Origin: Bin55 sp963664665
Lineage (GTDB): Bacteria > Pseudomonadota > Gammaproteobacteria > Pseudomonadales > Azotimanducaceae
DNA length: 64,000 nt
Assembly (NCBI GenBank): GCA_963664665.2
Contig: CAXXMH010000006.1
Span: 62,001 to 126,000, forward strand
Direction: 5' to 3'
Shown: one piece after another, positions 1-9,144 of the stretch
How positions within the stretch are numbered: position 1 is the first letter of the stretch
How the letters are laid out: each line of letters starts with the position of its first letter
Made by a program: the position numbers and the translations under genes
Notes under the pieces: generated by a model
What the model saw: the letters and a program-made list of their open reading frames with translations, nothing else
The model's database searches: none
What the model was told of the DNA's origin: nothing

Positions 1-1
1 G

Positions 2-607
2 GATTCTTCTTCGGTGACCGACAACGTGGAATTGAACGAGGCGATTTCGGCGATTAAGCACGATGAGAGCGTCAATGGTGAGTCGTACGTCGTGCTCAGA
101 AGCGTTGAAGGCTACGCTGGCCAAGACGCTGAAGGTGTTTCTACAACGAGTTACGTCACCACTACAACGAGCGACGCGATTGCATATGGGTTGATTGGGC
201 TATTCCTCCTGTTTTTGATCGAAGCTCTCTATCTACGAGTTGTCAGCGCAATTCTGGGTCTCGGTTTGAATCTGAAACAATGGCTAGCGTTTGCGGCTTG
301 GAGTCATGTGCCTGGAGAGGTGGCAGTCTTTCTAACGACCGTTCTCTTAGGCGTGATGATTCTTGTATCGACGCAATTCATGGGTCTTGAATTGAGTACG
401 TTGACACGAATGATCGAAGGACCAAGTTACCCATATCATCCACTAGGGTACTTTCTCGATCTCTGGTACCTAGCAGAGGTTTGGTGCATCGTAGTTCAGA
501 CGATTGGGTTTAGAGCGTGGTCAGGTAAAGGCACACTGGTATCGTTCGCGATCGTAGTTATTCCGTTCGCACTTTTTGATGGTTTGAGTTGGTGGTACCT
601 CACCTGA
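2..607 (+). CDS. Yip1-like multi-pass membrane protein, 5' partial
   Basis: The reading frame is open to the left edge, so the gene probably begins outside the window; the internal GTG at 14 has no ribosome binding site. The visible part has about four hydrophobic segments. Its core (segments around 'EALYLRVV', 'LNLKQWL' and the C-terminal 'QTIGFRAWSGKG') aligns by eye with the next gene ('DAIYFRIV', 'LKLEEWF', 'QVIGFQEWSGRS'), so the two are tandem paralogues. The first transmembrane segment of the paralogue is missing here, which supports truncation by the window edge. Yip1-domain membrane proteins of bacteria have no firmly assigned role. Family assignment is by general look only. Confidence 0.6.
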   Translation, partial: DSSSVTDNVELNEAISAIKHDESVNGESYVVLRSVEGYAGQDAEGVSTTSYVTTTTSDAIAYGLIGLFLLFLIEALYLRVVSAILGLGLNLKQWLAFAAWSHVPGEVAVFLTTVLLGVMILVSTQFMGLELSTLTRMIEGPSYPYHPLGYFLDLWYLAEVWCIVVQTIGFRAWSGKGTLVSFAIVVIPFALFDGLSWWYLT

Positions 608-937
608 GTTTATCGCCACGCGCTACACGGTTCGACGCGCGGATTTCTCCAAGTAACGAGATTGGCACTAAACTAGGTCTGCGTCGAGCGCCTGTCGACG
701 ATTCTGCCATAGGTGCGACGCGACATCTACATCCGGATATTGATTTTCGCTCTCTGTGTGTTGAGTCGAATTCGTACGGAAGTTCGATACACTACTAAGC
801 GAGAGTTCGATTGAGAGACATTAATGTCATTCGCCGACGCTTTTGATAGCGCATCCGAGTAGCTGGTAACCCAATGTGAATCTACTCTACCCGATTTGCG
901 CTTTCACTCTATTTGGGTTCGCGAGGGACATGGACCA
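608..937. other. intergenic stretch between the two Yip1-like genes
   Basis: About 330 bases. The short open frame 589-798 has no ribosome binding site and no recognisable sequence. I see no RNA gene or clear terminator. Confidence 0.4.
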
Positions 938-1738
938 ATGAAGACAGCAGAGATGATCGTCAAGTTTTTTTATCGCCCACGCGCGGTTTTTCGTGTATTG
1001 AAAGAAGAGCGCACATGGGTTCATGCCGCTGTTTTTATGGCGTTGATGCTCGGAATTTACAACCTAGCTACGTCGATTGGCACGATTCCGGAGGCGCGAA
1101 CGACCTCATCAAGTGAGTTACAAACGCTAATCGTCAATGCTCAACGAGATGCCCGTGAAAGCTCATCCATTCAATCGAGCGGGGAATCGACGCCGAGGGA
1201 GCTAGCGCCAAAGCGAGAACGCGTACCAATTGACTTTGGGCGCATAGGGCTAGGCGAATCGATCTTGGGTTTGTTCATTACGACGATACTTTTACCCGTA
1301 GCGTTTGCGGGCATTTGGTTAATCTCCGTCATAGATGCAATCTATTTCAGAATCGTTGGCGCTCTCTTCAAGATTGACCTCAAGTTGGAGGAATGGTTTG
1401 TACTTTCGATTTGGTGTCGAATACCCTACGTCGTGCTGAGTGTTCTAACAGTTGTTATCGGAATGATCACACTAGGGCGACAACCGAATTCGGATGAGCT
1501 TCAGGTGTTTTCGATTACACATTGGATCGATCTTCCAAGAGCGCAATATGGAGGCGATTACTTCAAGATTTACTTCAATTTCGATCGTTTTGAAGTTAGT
1601 TTGCTATGGCTCCTTGTCGTACAGGTAATCGGCTTTCAAGAGTGGTCGGGTCGGAGTATGCTTTTCTCGTTTTGGGTTGTCCTAATTCCAACCCTTATCT
1701 CGATTGCGATCGCGATCCTGTTCACTTGGAGCGCGTGA
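938..1738 (+). CDS. Yip1-like multi-pass membrane protein
   Basis: Predicted inner-membrane protein of 266 residues with about five hydrophobic segments and a polar Ser/Glu-rich loop near residues 60-105. The N-terminus ('KFFYRPRAVFRVLKEERTW') has the Arg-Pro pattern typical of bacterial Yip1-domain proteins. I chose ATG 938 because GAGGG lies about nine bases upstream at 924-928; the frame is open upstream to 896, but that part has no ribosome binding site. It is a tandem paralogue of the preceding partial gene. Function is unknown; membrane organisation or trafficking would be a guess. Confidence 0.65.
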   Translation: MKTAEMIVKFFYRPRAVFRVLKEERTWVHAAVFMALMLGIYNLATSIGTIPEARTTSSSELQTLIVNAQRDARESSSIQSSGESTPRELAPKRERVPIDFGRIGLGESILGLFITTILLPVAFAGIWLISVIDAIYFRIVGALFKIDLKLEEWFVLSIWCRIPYVVLSVLTVVIGMITLGRQPNSDELQVFSITHWIDLPRAQYGGDYFKIYFNFDRFEVSLLWLLVVQVIGFQEWSGRSMLFSFWVVLIPTLISIAIAILFTWSA

Positions 1739-2413
1739 AAGCAACCCCGATTCTCGCAGAGTCTACACTTTTTTGTCGTTTCCAATAAGGCGCTGAGAGA
1801 ACGCGAATCTTTCCTCTCCTAGCAGCAGACAATAGAACGCCTCAAATATCAAATCCAGCTATCGTAGGCACTTGATAGCGAATTGGAGATCTTCGCAGAG
1901 AGTGCGAGGCATGCATCGAGGCTCCCGTAAGCGGTCAAGCATGAGCGAATCCCATTTATTCCTCTTTTAAAGTGGACGGAGTGGAATTCAAGCTATCTTG
2001 TCGTGAACGAATCCGCGAACAATTTGCGGTGATTGAAGTGGGTTGTGACATAGGCAACGTGCGCATCAGTCGCAATTTGACGATTGATGATGCCGAAGCA
2101 GATCACGCCCTTGCCTCAAGCTCCTTTATCCACCTATTTGTGCTAACACGCAAGAGGACCCGATCTGAAGGCCCACGAATCAGTGGCGAGCTTGATACAG
2201 GAAGGTACATCTCCCGATAGGCGTAGGAGCTTAGATGAATCTAGTATGAGTGGTTGACTTGAATTTGGAATGTCTAGACTCCGAGCGCCTTTGAGAGGCA
2301 GTGATCCAAGAACCTTAATCGTCTTTAACATATTGATTTAGAAGCTATATTTAGCAATTATTGAAATGGATTTACGCTTGGCGTACTTGTATCAGTTCGC
2401 TTCCCAAACGTCA
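1739..2413. other. non-coding stretch, no supported gene
   Basis: About 675 bases between the Yip1-like pair and the convergent SDR gene. The 82-codon frame at 1972-2220 (+) and the 62-codon frame at 2143-2331 (-) look like chance open frames: no start signal, no domain, ordinary low-complexity composition. The end near 2330-2400 is AT-rich. Confidence 0.4.
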
Positions 2414-3211
2414 TCAGTGGCGTAAACGGTGACCGCCGTCCAGATTGAGCACTTCACCCGTGAAATACGAACCAGCCCGGCTACACAACATGACTGCCAC
2501 GCCAGCCATGTCTTCAAGTCCGCCGTAGCGATGAGCAGGGATCTGTTGAAGACTCTGTTTGAACGACTCAGCTTCGGGATCCTGCCAAGCCCCTCGGGTC
2601 ATTTCGGAGTAAAACCGTCCGGGTGAGATCGAGTTCACCAGGATGTTATCTTCACAGAGCGCTAGCGCGAGTTGTGGCGTTAGGTGCTCAAGCGCGTTTT
2701 TGCTTGTGGAGTAAGCCATGACATGCTTAAAGACTTCGCTGGCTGCTACGGAACTGATGAACACGACCCGGGCGGGATCTTCGTGGGTTGCATTAACTTT
2801 TAGCAGGTCAAGCAACGCTTGCGTGAGAAACAACGGTGACCTCAGATTGAGGTCCATAGTCTTGTCCCAATCTTCCACCGTCATCTGATCGAAGTACCCA
2901 CCTGTACCTATTCCCGCGTTGTTGATCAACACGTCTATATGTGGTTCCTTCAGGTGCAAGGCTGTTGAAAGATCTGTGACACCATCTAATGTAGCGAGGT
3001 CGCCGACGATGGCGATGCATTCGCCGTCGTACGTGTCCGAGAGTTCCGAGGCCTTGGTGATTAGCGTCGCTTCGGTTCGAGCGGTTATATAGACCTTCGC
3101 GGCACCGGCAGCGAGAAATCCTTCCGCCATGTAGCTACCTAGCCGGGTGGAACCGCTCGTGACGACGCAGACTTTGCCGTCCATGGAATACAGGTCTCTG
3201 ATATTCACCAT
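2414..3211 (-). CDS. SDR family NAD(P)-dependent oxidoreductase
   Basis: Classical short-chain dehydrogenase/reductase of 265 residues, the usual length. It probably oxidises or reduces a carbonyl or alcohol in the cytoplasm. The cofactor loop near residues 17-25 reads TSGSTRLG, so the first Gly of the usual TGxxxGxG is replaced. NNAG is near residue 92 and the catalytic Ser...YxxxK is near 151/165/169 ('AYSTSK'). It ends with a typical SDR C-terminus ('NLDGGH'). It lies in the same direction as the TcuA-like flavoprotein and CoA-transferase upstream, suggesting a shared catabolic transcription unit. Substrate unknown. Confidence 0.88.
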   Translation of the reverse strand: MVNIRDLYSMDGKVCVVTSGSTRLGSYMAEGFLAAGAAKVYITARTEATLITKASELSDTYDGECIAIVGDLATLDGVTDLSTALHLKEPHIDVLINNAGIGTGGYFDQMTVEDWDKTMDLNLRSPLFLTQALLDLLKVNATHEDPARVVFISSVAASEVFKHVMAYSTSKNALEHLTPQLALALCEDNILVNSISPGRFYSEMTRGAWQDPEAESFKQSLQQIPAHRYGGLEDMAGVAVMLCSRAGSYFTGEVLNLDGGHRLRH

Positions 3212-3262
3212 CCTCTACCTCGTCTTCTCTTTAATGATGTTGTGTTTCAGTGGTTGAATCGT

Positions 3263-4723
3263 TCAAACGGTAGCAGCGCCGCGTCCAGCCGTGCAACCAA
3301 ATATGGCGCCCGCCATCAGTCCAGACCCACCGGGATAGTTGTGGTAGTACAAACCGCCGACGAGTTCGCCTGCAGCGAATAAGCCTTCGATGCGCTGAGA
3401 TTGTTCATCAAGAACCGCTGCATGCGCATCGACGTGTAGACCTCCGAACGTAAACGTGATACCGCAAGTCACGCCAAATGCCTCGAACGGTGGCGAATCA
3501 AGACGATTCGCCCAATTTGATTTATTGATCGCGAGTCCATTGGTGCAGCGACCATCCTTCACAGTTGGATCAAACGGTATGGACTCATTCACAGCAGCGT
3601 TGTACGTGTTAACGGTTGTGACAAAGGCACCTGCATTGACGCCTTCCATCTGCTCGCCAAGTTCCTCGAGCGTATCTGCCGAAACCTTGGTGACCTCACG
3701 AATGCGATACTCGTCGCGAAGGAGAGATGTCACTTTCTGGTCGAACACTTGCCAGGCGAGGTGGTTCGGTTGCTTCAGTATCTCGCTGCCGTACTTCGCG
3801 TACGTGTAGTTTCGAAAGTCCGCACCTTCGTCAAGAAACCGTTCGCCGTTGGCGTTGATCATGATGCCGAACGGGTATGAGTGTTTCTGAAAACCGTCGC
3901 CAACGGCGAGATCACCAAACATTGGCGCGTTGAGGTCCCACGCGACGGCGTGACAACCGGACCAGTGCCCAACAGTACCGGCTCCGAGCGCTTGAGCCAT
4001 CCGAATGCCGTCGCCGGTATTGAATTTGGTGCCTCGAACCTTGGCTAAATCCCAGTTCGGTCCGAGATAGCGTGCTCGCATCTCAGCACTCGACTCGAAT
4101 CCGCCGCATGCAAGTACGACTGCGTCGAAGAAGAGGTCATCCTGCGCTTGGATAGAAAGTACAAACTCCTCACCGCGCTTCTGCAGACGTTCAACCCGAT
4201 GGGCATAGCGGATATTCACTCCGAGTTTAGTCGCGATTTGGGTAAGTTGATCGATCAGTCCTTCGCCGCCGCCCCATGCTTCGACGGTCAGTCCACCCCA
4301 GAATCGTCGCTTACCGTCGACTTCAAACGACTGGCGCCCGTACAACGGTAGAAAGCGTACGCCGTGCTTTCGCATCCACCGTAGAGTAGGGAAGCTCTGC
4401 GTGACGAGGAGTTCGGCCAGGTCTGGATCTGTACGGTATTGAGTCACCCGACCGAGATCGTCGAAAAAATCGGCTTCTGAGTACTGTCCGAACTCCGTGT
4501 TCTCGATTTCATCTTCGGTGAGTTCGGGCATGAGCTCGCGAATTTGCTCAACCCCGTTGTAAGTCGTGCGGATCGCGCCTGCCGTAAAACGCGAATTGCC
4601 GCCCCTTAACTCATATGGCGCTCGTTCGAATAGGTGTACCTCGGCGCCGCGCTCACGCGCGCTTATGGCAGCACACAACGCGGCATTTCCGCCGCCGACG
4701 ATCGCTACGCGACGGTCGGACAA
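3263..4723 (-). CDS. tcuA: FAD-dependent tricarballylate dehydrogenase-like protein (fumarate reductase/succinate dehydrogenase flavoprotein family)
   Basis: Flavoprotein of 486 residues. An N-terminal dinucleotide-binding motif (GGGNAA, residues 10-15) is followed by the acidic end of strand 2 ('LFERAP'), a central substrate-capping domain, and a C-terminal FAD-binding 'PGGSGLMAG' element as in the FrdA/SdhA/TcuA family. The 'NAALCAA' form of the first motif recalls TcuA, which oxidises tricarballylate to cis-aconitate; the true substrate here may be another carboxylate. No TcuB/TcuC partners are nearby. The gene overlaps the 3' end of the CoA-transferase by 19 bases, so the two are probably co-transcribed and translationally coupled. 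Confidence 0.75.
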   Translation of the reverse strand: MSDRRVAIVGGGNAALCAAISARERGAEVHLFERAPYELRGGNSRFTAGAIRTTYNGVEQIRELMPELTEDEIENTEFGQYSEADFFDDLGRVTQYRTDPDLAELLVTQSFPTLRWMRKHGVRFLPLYGRQSFEVDGKRRFWGGLTVEAWGGGEGLIDQLTQIATKLGVNIRYAHRVERLQKRGEEFVLSIQAQDDLFFDAVVLACGGFESSAEMRARYLGPNWDLAKVRGTKFNTGDGIRMAQALGAGTVGHWSGCHAVAWDLNAPMFGDLAVGDGFQKHSYPFGIMINANGERFLDEGADFRNYTYAKYGSEILKQPNHLAWQVFDQKVTSLLRDEYRIREVTKVSADTLEELGEQMEGVNAGAFVTTVNTYNAAVNESIPFDPTVKDGRCTNGLAINKSNWANRLDSPPFEAFGVTCGITFTFGGLHVDAHAAVLDEQSQRIEGLFAAGELVGGLYYHNYPGGSGLMAGAIFGCTAGRGAATV

Positions 4724-5916
4724 CTCACGACCTCGTTCTCAACAAATGCCTCGATTTCGTTTGGTGCGTAGCCTAGTTCAGCCAGCACTTCGCGTGAGTG
4801 TTCGCCGAGTCGCGGAGGGGCGACTTGAGGTGTGGTTGGCGCACCGTCAACCAGGAAGCCTGCGCCGAGAAAACGTATGGCTTCGGACATCCCGGGGACA
4901 TGGTCGATGGTCCCAATCGAGTTTCGATGCGCGAGTTGCGCGTGCTTGACCGTTTCAGGCGGTCCTTTAAGCACGCCGCTGGGGACACCCGCTTCCCGCA
5001 ACACGTGGTCCCAGTGTACGGCCGGTTCCGTTCTGAATAGCTCTCCGAAAATCGAGCGCAGTTCGAGACCGTTTTGACTGAGTTTCAGGATCGAATCAAA
5101 GCGACTATCGTCAATCAAGTCCGATCTACCGACCGCACGCGCCATTCGCGTGAAGGTACGATAGTTGTTGGCATTCACGAGCAGCGTTCCTTCCGCGCAC
5201 GGCCAGGTTCCTGCTGATCCAATGGATGCCAAAGGGTTCGGTCCGGGTCGTGGATTGACCGTGCCAGTCGCGAAATAGTTGTAGTAATTAAGTCCCATGA
5301 CGGTCATGGCACATTCAAGCATCGATACGTCAAGAAATGCGCCTTCGCCAGAACGACTCGCTCGGAACAACGCAGCATTGATCGCGGACGAAGCAATCAC
5401 CGCGGTGCAGGAATCGACGATCGCAAACCCCACGCGAACAGGTTGCTCTGTCGTACCTGTTGCTAAAAACATCCCTGACTCGCCTTGCATCAGGTGATCC
5501 ATCGCTGGTCGATCGCTTTCCGGTCCTTCCTGTCCGTAGCCGGATATGGCACAGTAGACGATATCTGGTTTAAGGTTTCGGCACGCGTCGTAATCGATGC
5601 CAAGGCGTGTAGACGTACCAGGTCGCATATTGACTACGACCACGTCGGACTCTGCAATCAACTGTTTGACAATGGCTCGACCTTCATCCTGTTTGAGATC
5701 AAGCGCGAGTGATTGCTTGTTGGCGTTCTGTCCGATAAAGCCTGGGGACATGCTAGGTTCGGGCGTTCGACCCATCTGTCGCATCTGGTCGCCGCCGGAT
5801 GGGGACTCGACCTTCAGTACTGATGCACCCATCAAAGCCAGTTGATAGGTGCAAAGTGGACCGGCGTGAACGTGCGTAAAATCCAAAACACGAACGCCTT
5901 CTAGCAAATTAACCAC
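4705..5916 (-). CDS. CaiB/BaiF (family III) CoA-transferase
   Basis: Protein of 403 residues, the normal size for family III CoA-transferases, which move CoA between carboxylic acids through an Asp-linked intermediate. The N-terminal 'GVRVLDFT.. AGP' and 'GADVIKVE'-like 'GASVLKVESP' segments are diagnostic. The conserved 'SGYGQEGP' is followed by 'AMDHLMQ', whose Asp is the likely nucleophile. It heads a minus-strand cluster with the TcuA-like flavoprotein and SDR, consistent with activation and oxidation of a small organic acid. It is divergent from the PhyH gene at 5979. Substrate unknown. Confidence 0.9.
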   Translation of the reverse strand: MVNLLEGVRVLDFTHVHAGPLCTYQLALMGASVLKVESPSGGDQMRQMGRTPEPSMSPGFIGQNANKQSLALDLKQDEGRAIVKQLIAESDVVVVNMRPGTSTRLGIDYDACRNLKPDIVYCAISGYGQEGPESDRPAMDHLMQGESGMFLATGTTEQPVRVGFAIVDSCTAVIASSAINAALFRASRSGEGAFLDVSMLECAMTVMGLNYYNYFATGTVNPRPGPNPLASIGSAGTWPCAEGTLLVNANNYRTFTRMARAVGRSDLIDDSRFDSILKLSQNGLELRSIFGELFRTEPAVHWDHVLREAGVPSGVLKGPPETVKHAQLAHRNSIGTIDHVPGMSEAIRFLGAGFLVDGAPTTPQVAPPRLGEHSREVLAELGYAPNEIEAFVENEVVSCPTVA

Positions 5917-5978
5917 GGGATTTCCTTGGAATTCGTACGAAGGTCATGCTACTGAAATCGGATCTGGAACATTCGATC

Positions 5979-6755
5979 ATGCCACGTACTTCACAACTAA
6001 CGGACGAAGAAAAATTTCGATTTGACCTTCAAGGATACCTTGTGGTCAAGAACGTTCTATCAAAACTCGAATGCGAGGAACTCTCGGAACTTGCCGACGA
6101 GGTCTGGCCGCGAACGTCCGAGGATGGTACGTTCCGACGGACTGGTGCGATTTCACGTTGGCACCAGCGCTTTCTTGACTTGGCTGATCACCCAAAGCTA
6201 CTCCCATACTTGCTCGAGCTGGTAGGCAGTCGCGTTCGATTGGATCACGACTACTGCATTTTTATGCAGAAAGAGGGATCGCGCAACAGATTGCACGGTG
6301 GACCGCGAATACACGAGTCGGATCACTGGTATCACTACAGCGACGGCATCATGCGAAACGGTCTGACGGTTGCGACGTATGCGCTCACGGATGCTGCGGT
6401 AGGCGATGGTGGATTCGCATGCGTGCCAGGTAGCCACAAGACCAACTTTCTCAAGTTGTTTCCCGGTGATGTCGCTTCATTTGACCGCGAAGTTGACTAT
6501 GTGTATCAACCGCCGATTGAAGCCGGCGATGTCTTGATCTTCACTGAAGCGCTCATTCACGGCACGGCGACATGGCGCGCGGACCACGAACGTCGCGCTC
6601 TGCTCTACAAATACAGTCCGCCGCACTCAAGGTGGGGGTTGGACGTGTACGAACCTTCTGATTACCCAACAGCAACTCCGCAACAGTTGCGGCTTATGGC
6701 GCCTCCTTCTGTTCATGCGCATCCGCCTGTTGTGATGACCGCGGAATCGTCATAA
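5979..6755 (+). CDS. phytanoyl-CoA dioxygenase (PhyH) family protein
   Basis: Predicted Fe(II)/2-oxoglutarate dioxygenase of the PhyH superfamily, 258 residues from ATG 5979. It shows the family's 'GYLVVKNVLS' N-terminal strand, 'DAAVGDGGFACVPGSHK' core and a distal His in 'LIHGTATW' followed by 'ERRALLYKY', the 2-oxoglutarate-binding Arg region. The proximal HxD is not obvious: 'LHGGPR' and a later 'YHYSDG' are candidates, so the iron site is uncertain. An upstream in-frame ATG at 5946 is possible, but its purine stretch (5939-5943) is too close. Divergent from the CoA-transferase. Substrate unknown. Confidence 0.82.
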   Translation: MPRTSQLTDEEKFRFDLQGYLVVKNVLSKLECEELSELADEVWPRTSEDGTFRRTGAISRWHQRFLDLADHPKLLPYLLELVGSRVRLDHDYCIFMQKEGSRNRLHGGPRIHESDHWYHYSDGIMRNGLTVATYALTDAAVGDGGFACVPGSHKTNFLKLFPGDVASFDREVDYVYQPPIEAGDVLIFTEALIHGTATWRADHERRALLYKYSPPHSRWGLDVYEPSDYPTATPQQLRLMAPPSVHAHPPVVMTAESS

Positions 6756-6843
6756 CAAATCTGTGACCGTTCTCGGTCTGAATTTGACTTGCCGTATGTG
6801 TTATCTTATCGACCTCCAATACAAGCTGCACGCAAAGGAAGCA

Positions 6844-6927
6844 ATGCCTTCGAACGCTGGGGTGGTGTTCTACCAGCCCTATATGCAGCTATCACGAGCG
6901 CGCGTAACGCGCTTTCTTATTAATTAG
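6844..6927 (+). CDS. putative 27-residue leader peptide upstream of ABC exporter genes
   Basis: A small ORF not previously called. ATG 6844 follows a strong AAAGGAA (6834-6840), and the frame runs 27 codons to TAG at 6925. A possible promoter lies upstream (TTGACT 6784-6789; extended -10-like TG.TATCTT 6799-6807). The last codons overlap a GC-rich hairpin with a T-rich tail (6897-6918), an arrangement seen in attenuation leaders. The peptide has no signal sequence or known domain. It could be a chance ORF; the ribosome binding site and position are the only support. Confidence 0.35.
   Translation: MPSNAGVVFYQPYMQLSRARVTRFLIN
6897..6918 (+). terminator. hairpin with T-rich tail, possible terminator/attenuator
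   Basis: Perfect six-base stem AGCGCG (6897-6902) / CGCGCT (6908-6913) with a five-base loop, followed by TTCTT. It lies inside the end of the small ORF and about 90 bases before the ABC exporter gene. It may end the PhyH transcript or attenuate transcription into the exporter genes. Confidence 0.5.
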
Positions 6928-7008
6928 GCTCGCCTCGGTATGCCTCCTGTGTGCATTGGTTTGATGGTTTGTCCATGAACTCGCATAGAGGATTTAGCGC
7001 GAGTCAAT

Positions 7009-9132
7009 TTGGTCCGCATGCTGCGTAACCTACTTCGGGCATTAGTGGGCTACGTCTTCGCGTCGTTTAGCCACTATGTAAGTCGACCGACTTCGAAGTT
7101 CATTAACCGTTTAGTCGAGCGATTAGACGCATGGGCTCGACAAGAAACCGCCCGCGCACTATCTGACGAGAATGAAGCGCCAGAAGTCACTGGCAGACGC
7201 ATGGGAAGCGTGATCATCCGATCCATTCCGTTCATGCGACCTATGTTCATACACATCCTGGCTATTTTTCTTTTCGGGATGTTTCTGACATTTCTTTTCA
7301 CCTTTACTGGCGTGTTAAGCAGCGACTTGTGGGACAACAAGATGATGGTTAACGACAAATTGCAGCCGGTACAGGCGGTCGTGCTATTTGTCGACAAAAC
7401 CTATATACGATCGGAATTTCTAGACGAGCAAGAACTTGCGGAAGTCAACGCACTGGGATTCGAAGGCGACAAACTGACTATCGATCAGCGAAAGACTATC
7501 CGCAATCGAATGCTCATGTGGTTTTTTGCCGGAGACATATTTGGCATCATCCTAGCGTTCTTGCTTCGCTATTACCCCTCTTGGGTATGGCAAAACGTCA
7601 ACCATTACCTACGCGTAGCCATGGTGGAGAAACTGGAGTATTTGTCCCTTTCCTTCCACCACACAAATCGCTCGGGTGATGCGATCTATCGAATTTATCA
7701 AGATAGTTCGATGGTTGTCAATGTGCTTGACGAGGTAGTCGTTGGACCACTAAACGATATTCGCGATCTATTTATTGCTTTTTTATTCGTATTTGCGTTC
7801 GACCCAATTCTTGGTGTCGTGTGTTTACTTTCATTCATTCCGATGGCGGTGATCACGGCGTACGCGACACCGATCGTCCGCCGTCTCGCGGTGCGCAATC
7901 GCGTGACCAATAGTAATCTGACGTCTCGAATTCAGGAGACTTTTGCAGCGTTGAAAGTCGTGAAGGCTAACAACGCTGAACCCATCGTCCTTGATCGATT
8001 TGATGTCGATGCGCATAAGGCACTGGATGCAGCGTTGTATGTTCGATTTGCCATGGTGGCGTTGAGTTTCATCGTCGCTGTCATTGGTGGTTTGGTTGTC
8101 ATCGGACTTGAATACTTGCTATTGACGTGGGTAATTGAAGAACGCGAAACTAATGTACCCGGTTGGGCGATTGTCTTTGTCGGATTTGTAGTTTGGAATC
8201 TCGCCTCGTACAACTCGGCGAATGGTCGAGTAGGGCAAGTTGTCGGCACCGGTAGAGGATTCGTCCGACTGTGGTGCATGTTGCAGGACCTGTTTATCGG
8301 TCTGGAGCGGGCCTTTTATTTCCTTGATTTAGAAGCAAAAGTTGTCGATCCTGAAGATCCAATCGACTTTCCAGAACGGGTTCAAACCGTCGCTTGGCAG
8401 GACGTGCATTTTGAGTATGAAGATGGCACAAAGGTATTAAACGGCGTCGATCTCACTGCACAGGCAGGCACGATTACCGCGATAGTTGGCGTCACCGGGT
8501 CCGGTAAATCAACGCTGATGTCGCTCTTGCTCCGTCTTTACGACCCCTCGCGTGGCGCGGTAGTGATCAACGATACTGATATTAGAGATTTTCGGATCGA
8601 CGACATTCGCCGAAATCACGCGATCGCGATGCAAAAGAACGTTCTGTTTACAGGTAAGGTCACGGACAACATCGCATTTGGTTTGCCTGATGCAGAATTC
8701 AGCGCGGTTAAACGAGCTTGCGAGATCGCCTGCGCTGACGAATTCATCATGGAGCTCCGTGATGGTTACGACACTGATTTAGGCGAACGCGGCAGCAAGC
8801 TGTCGTCTGGACAGCGTCAACGCCTGACGATCGCACGCGCTGTCATTCGAGACACGCCTATCCTAATTCTGGATGAACCGACCGCTTCGTTAGATGCGAA
8901 AACCGAACACCAAGTCCTAGAGAATCTCGCGGAATGGGGTAAGGGCAGAGTAGTTTTCCTAATCACGCATCGTCTGTCAACGATTCGGAATGCGGACAAC
9001 ATCGCATTTCTTCAGGACGGAAAAATCATTGAAGCAGGATCCCACGACGAACTGCTGAATCTACCCGAAGGTCACTATCGACGCTTCGTTGAAGCCGAGG
9101 AAGTCGGCTTACTAGACTCACAGACTCAGTGA
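7009..9132 (+). CDS. ABC exporter half-transporter (TMD-NBD), subunit 1
   Basis: Protein of 707 residues with a type IV (ABCB-like) transmembrane domain fused to an ATPase domain. Walker A 'GVTGSGKST' is near residue 494, the signature 'LSSGQRQR' near 597, and Walker B plus catalytic Glu 'LILDEPTASLD' near 617, with an H-loop in 'LITHRLST'. All ATPase motifs look intact. The start is TTG 7009 or ATG 7018; neither has a convincing ribosome binding site. It is followed after 12 bases by a second half-transporter, so the two probably form a heterodimeric exporter. Substrate (lipid, peptide or drug) cannot be told. A long polar N-terminal extension precedes the first membrane segment. Confidence 0.9.
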   Translation: MVRMLRNLLRALVGYVFASFSHYVSRPTSKFINRLVERLDAWARQETARALSDENEAPEVTGRRMGSVIIRSIPFMRPMFIHILAIFLFGMFLTFLFTFTGVLSSDLWDNKMMVNDKLQPVQAVVLFVDKTYIRSEFLDEQELAEVNALGFEGDKLTIDQRKTIRNRMLMWFFAGDIFGIILAFLLRYYPSWVWQNVNHYLRVAMVEKLEYLSLSFHHTNRSGDAIYRIYQDSSMVVNVLDEVVVGPLNDIRDLFIAFLFVFAFDPILGVVCLLSFIPMAVITAYATPIVRRLAVRNRVTNSNLTSRIQETFAALKVVKANNAEPIVLDRFDVDAHKALDAALYVRFAMVALSFIVAVIGGLVVIGLEYLLLTWVIEERETNVPGWAIVFVGFVVWNLASYNSANGRVGQVVGTGRGFVRLWCMLQDLFIGLERAFYFLDLEAKVVDPEDPIDFPERVQTVAWQDVHFEYEDGTKVLNGVDLTAQAGTITAIVGVTGSGKSTLMSLLLRLYDPSRGAVVINDTDIRDFRIDDIRRNHAIAMQKNVLFTGKVTDNIAFGLPDAEFSAVKRACEIACADEFIMELRDGYDTDLGERGSKLSSGQRQRLTIARAVIRDTPILILDEPTASLDAKTEHQVLENLAEWGKGRVVFLITHRLSTIRNADNIAFLQDGKIIEAGSHDELLNLPEGHYRRFVEAEEVGLLDSQTQ

Positions 9133-9144
9133 GTAGTTAACACC

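Noticed and set aside
1972..2220. 82-codon open frame in the gap after the Yip1-like genes
   Set aside because: No ribosome binding site, no known domain, and composition typical of a chance frame.
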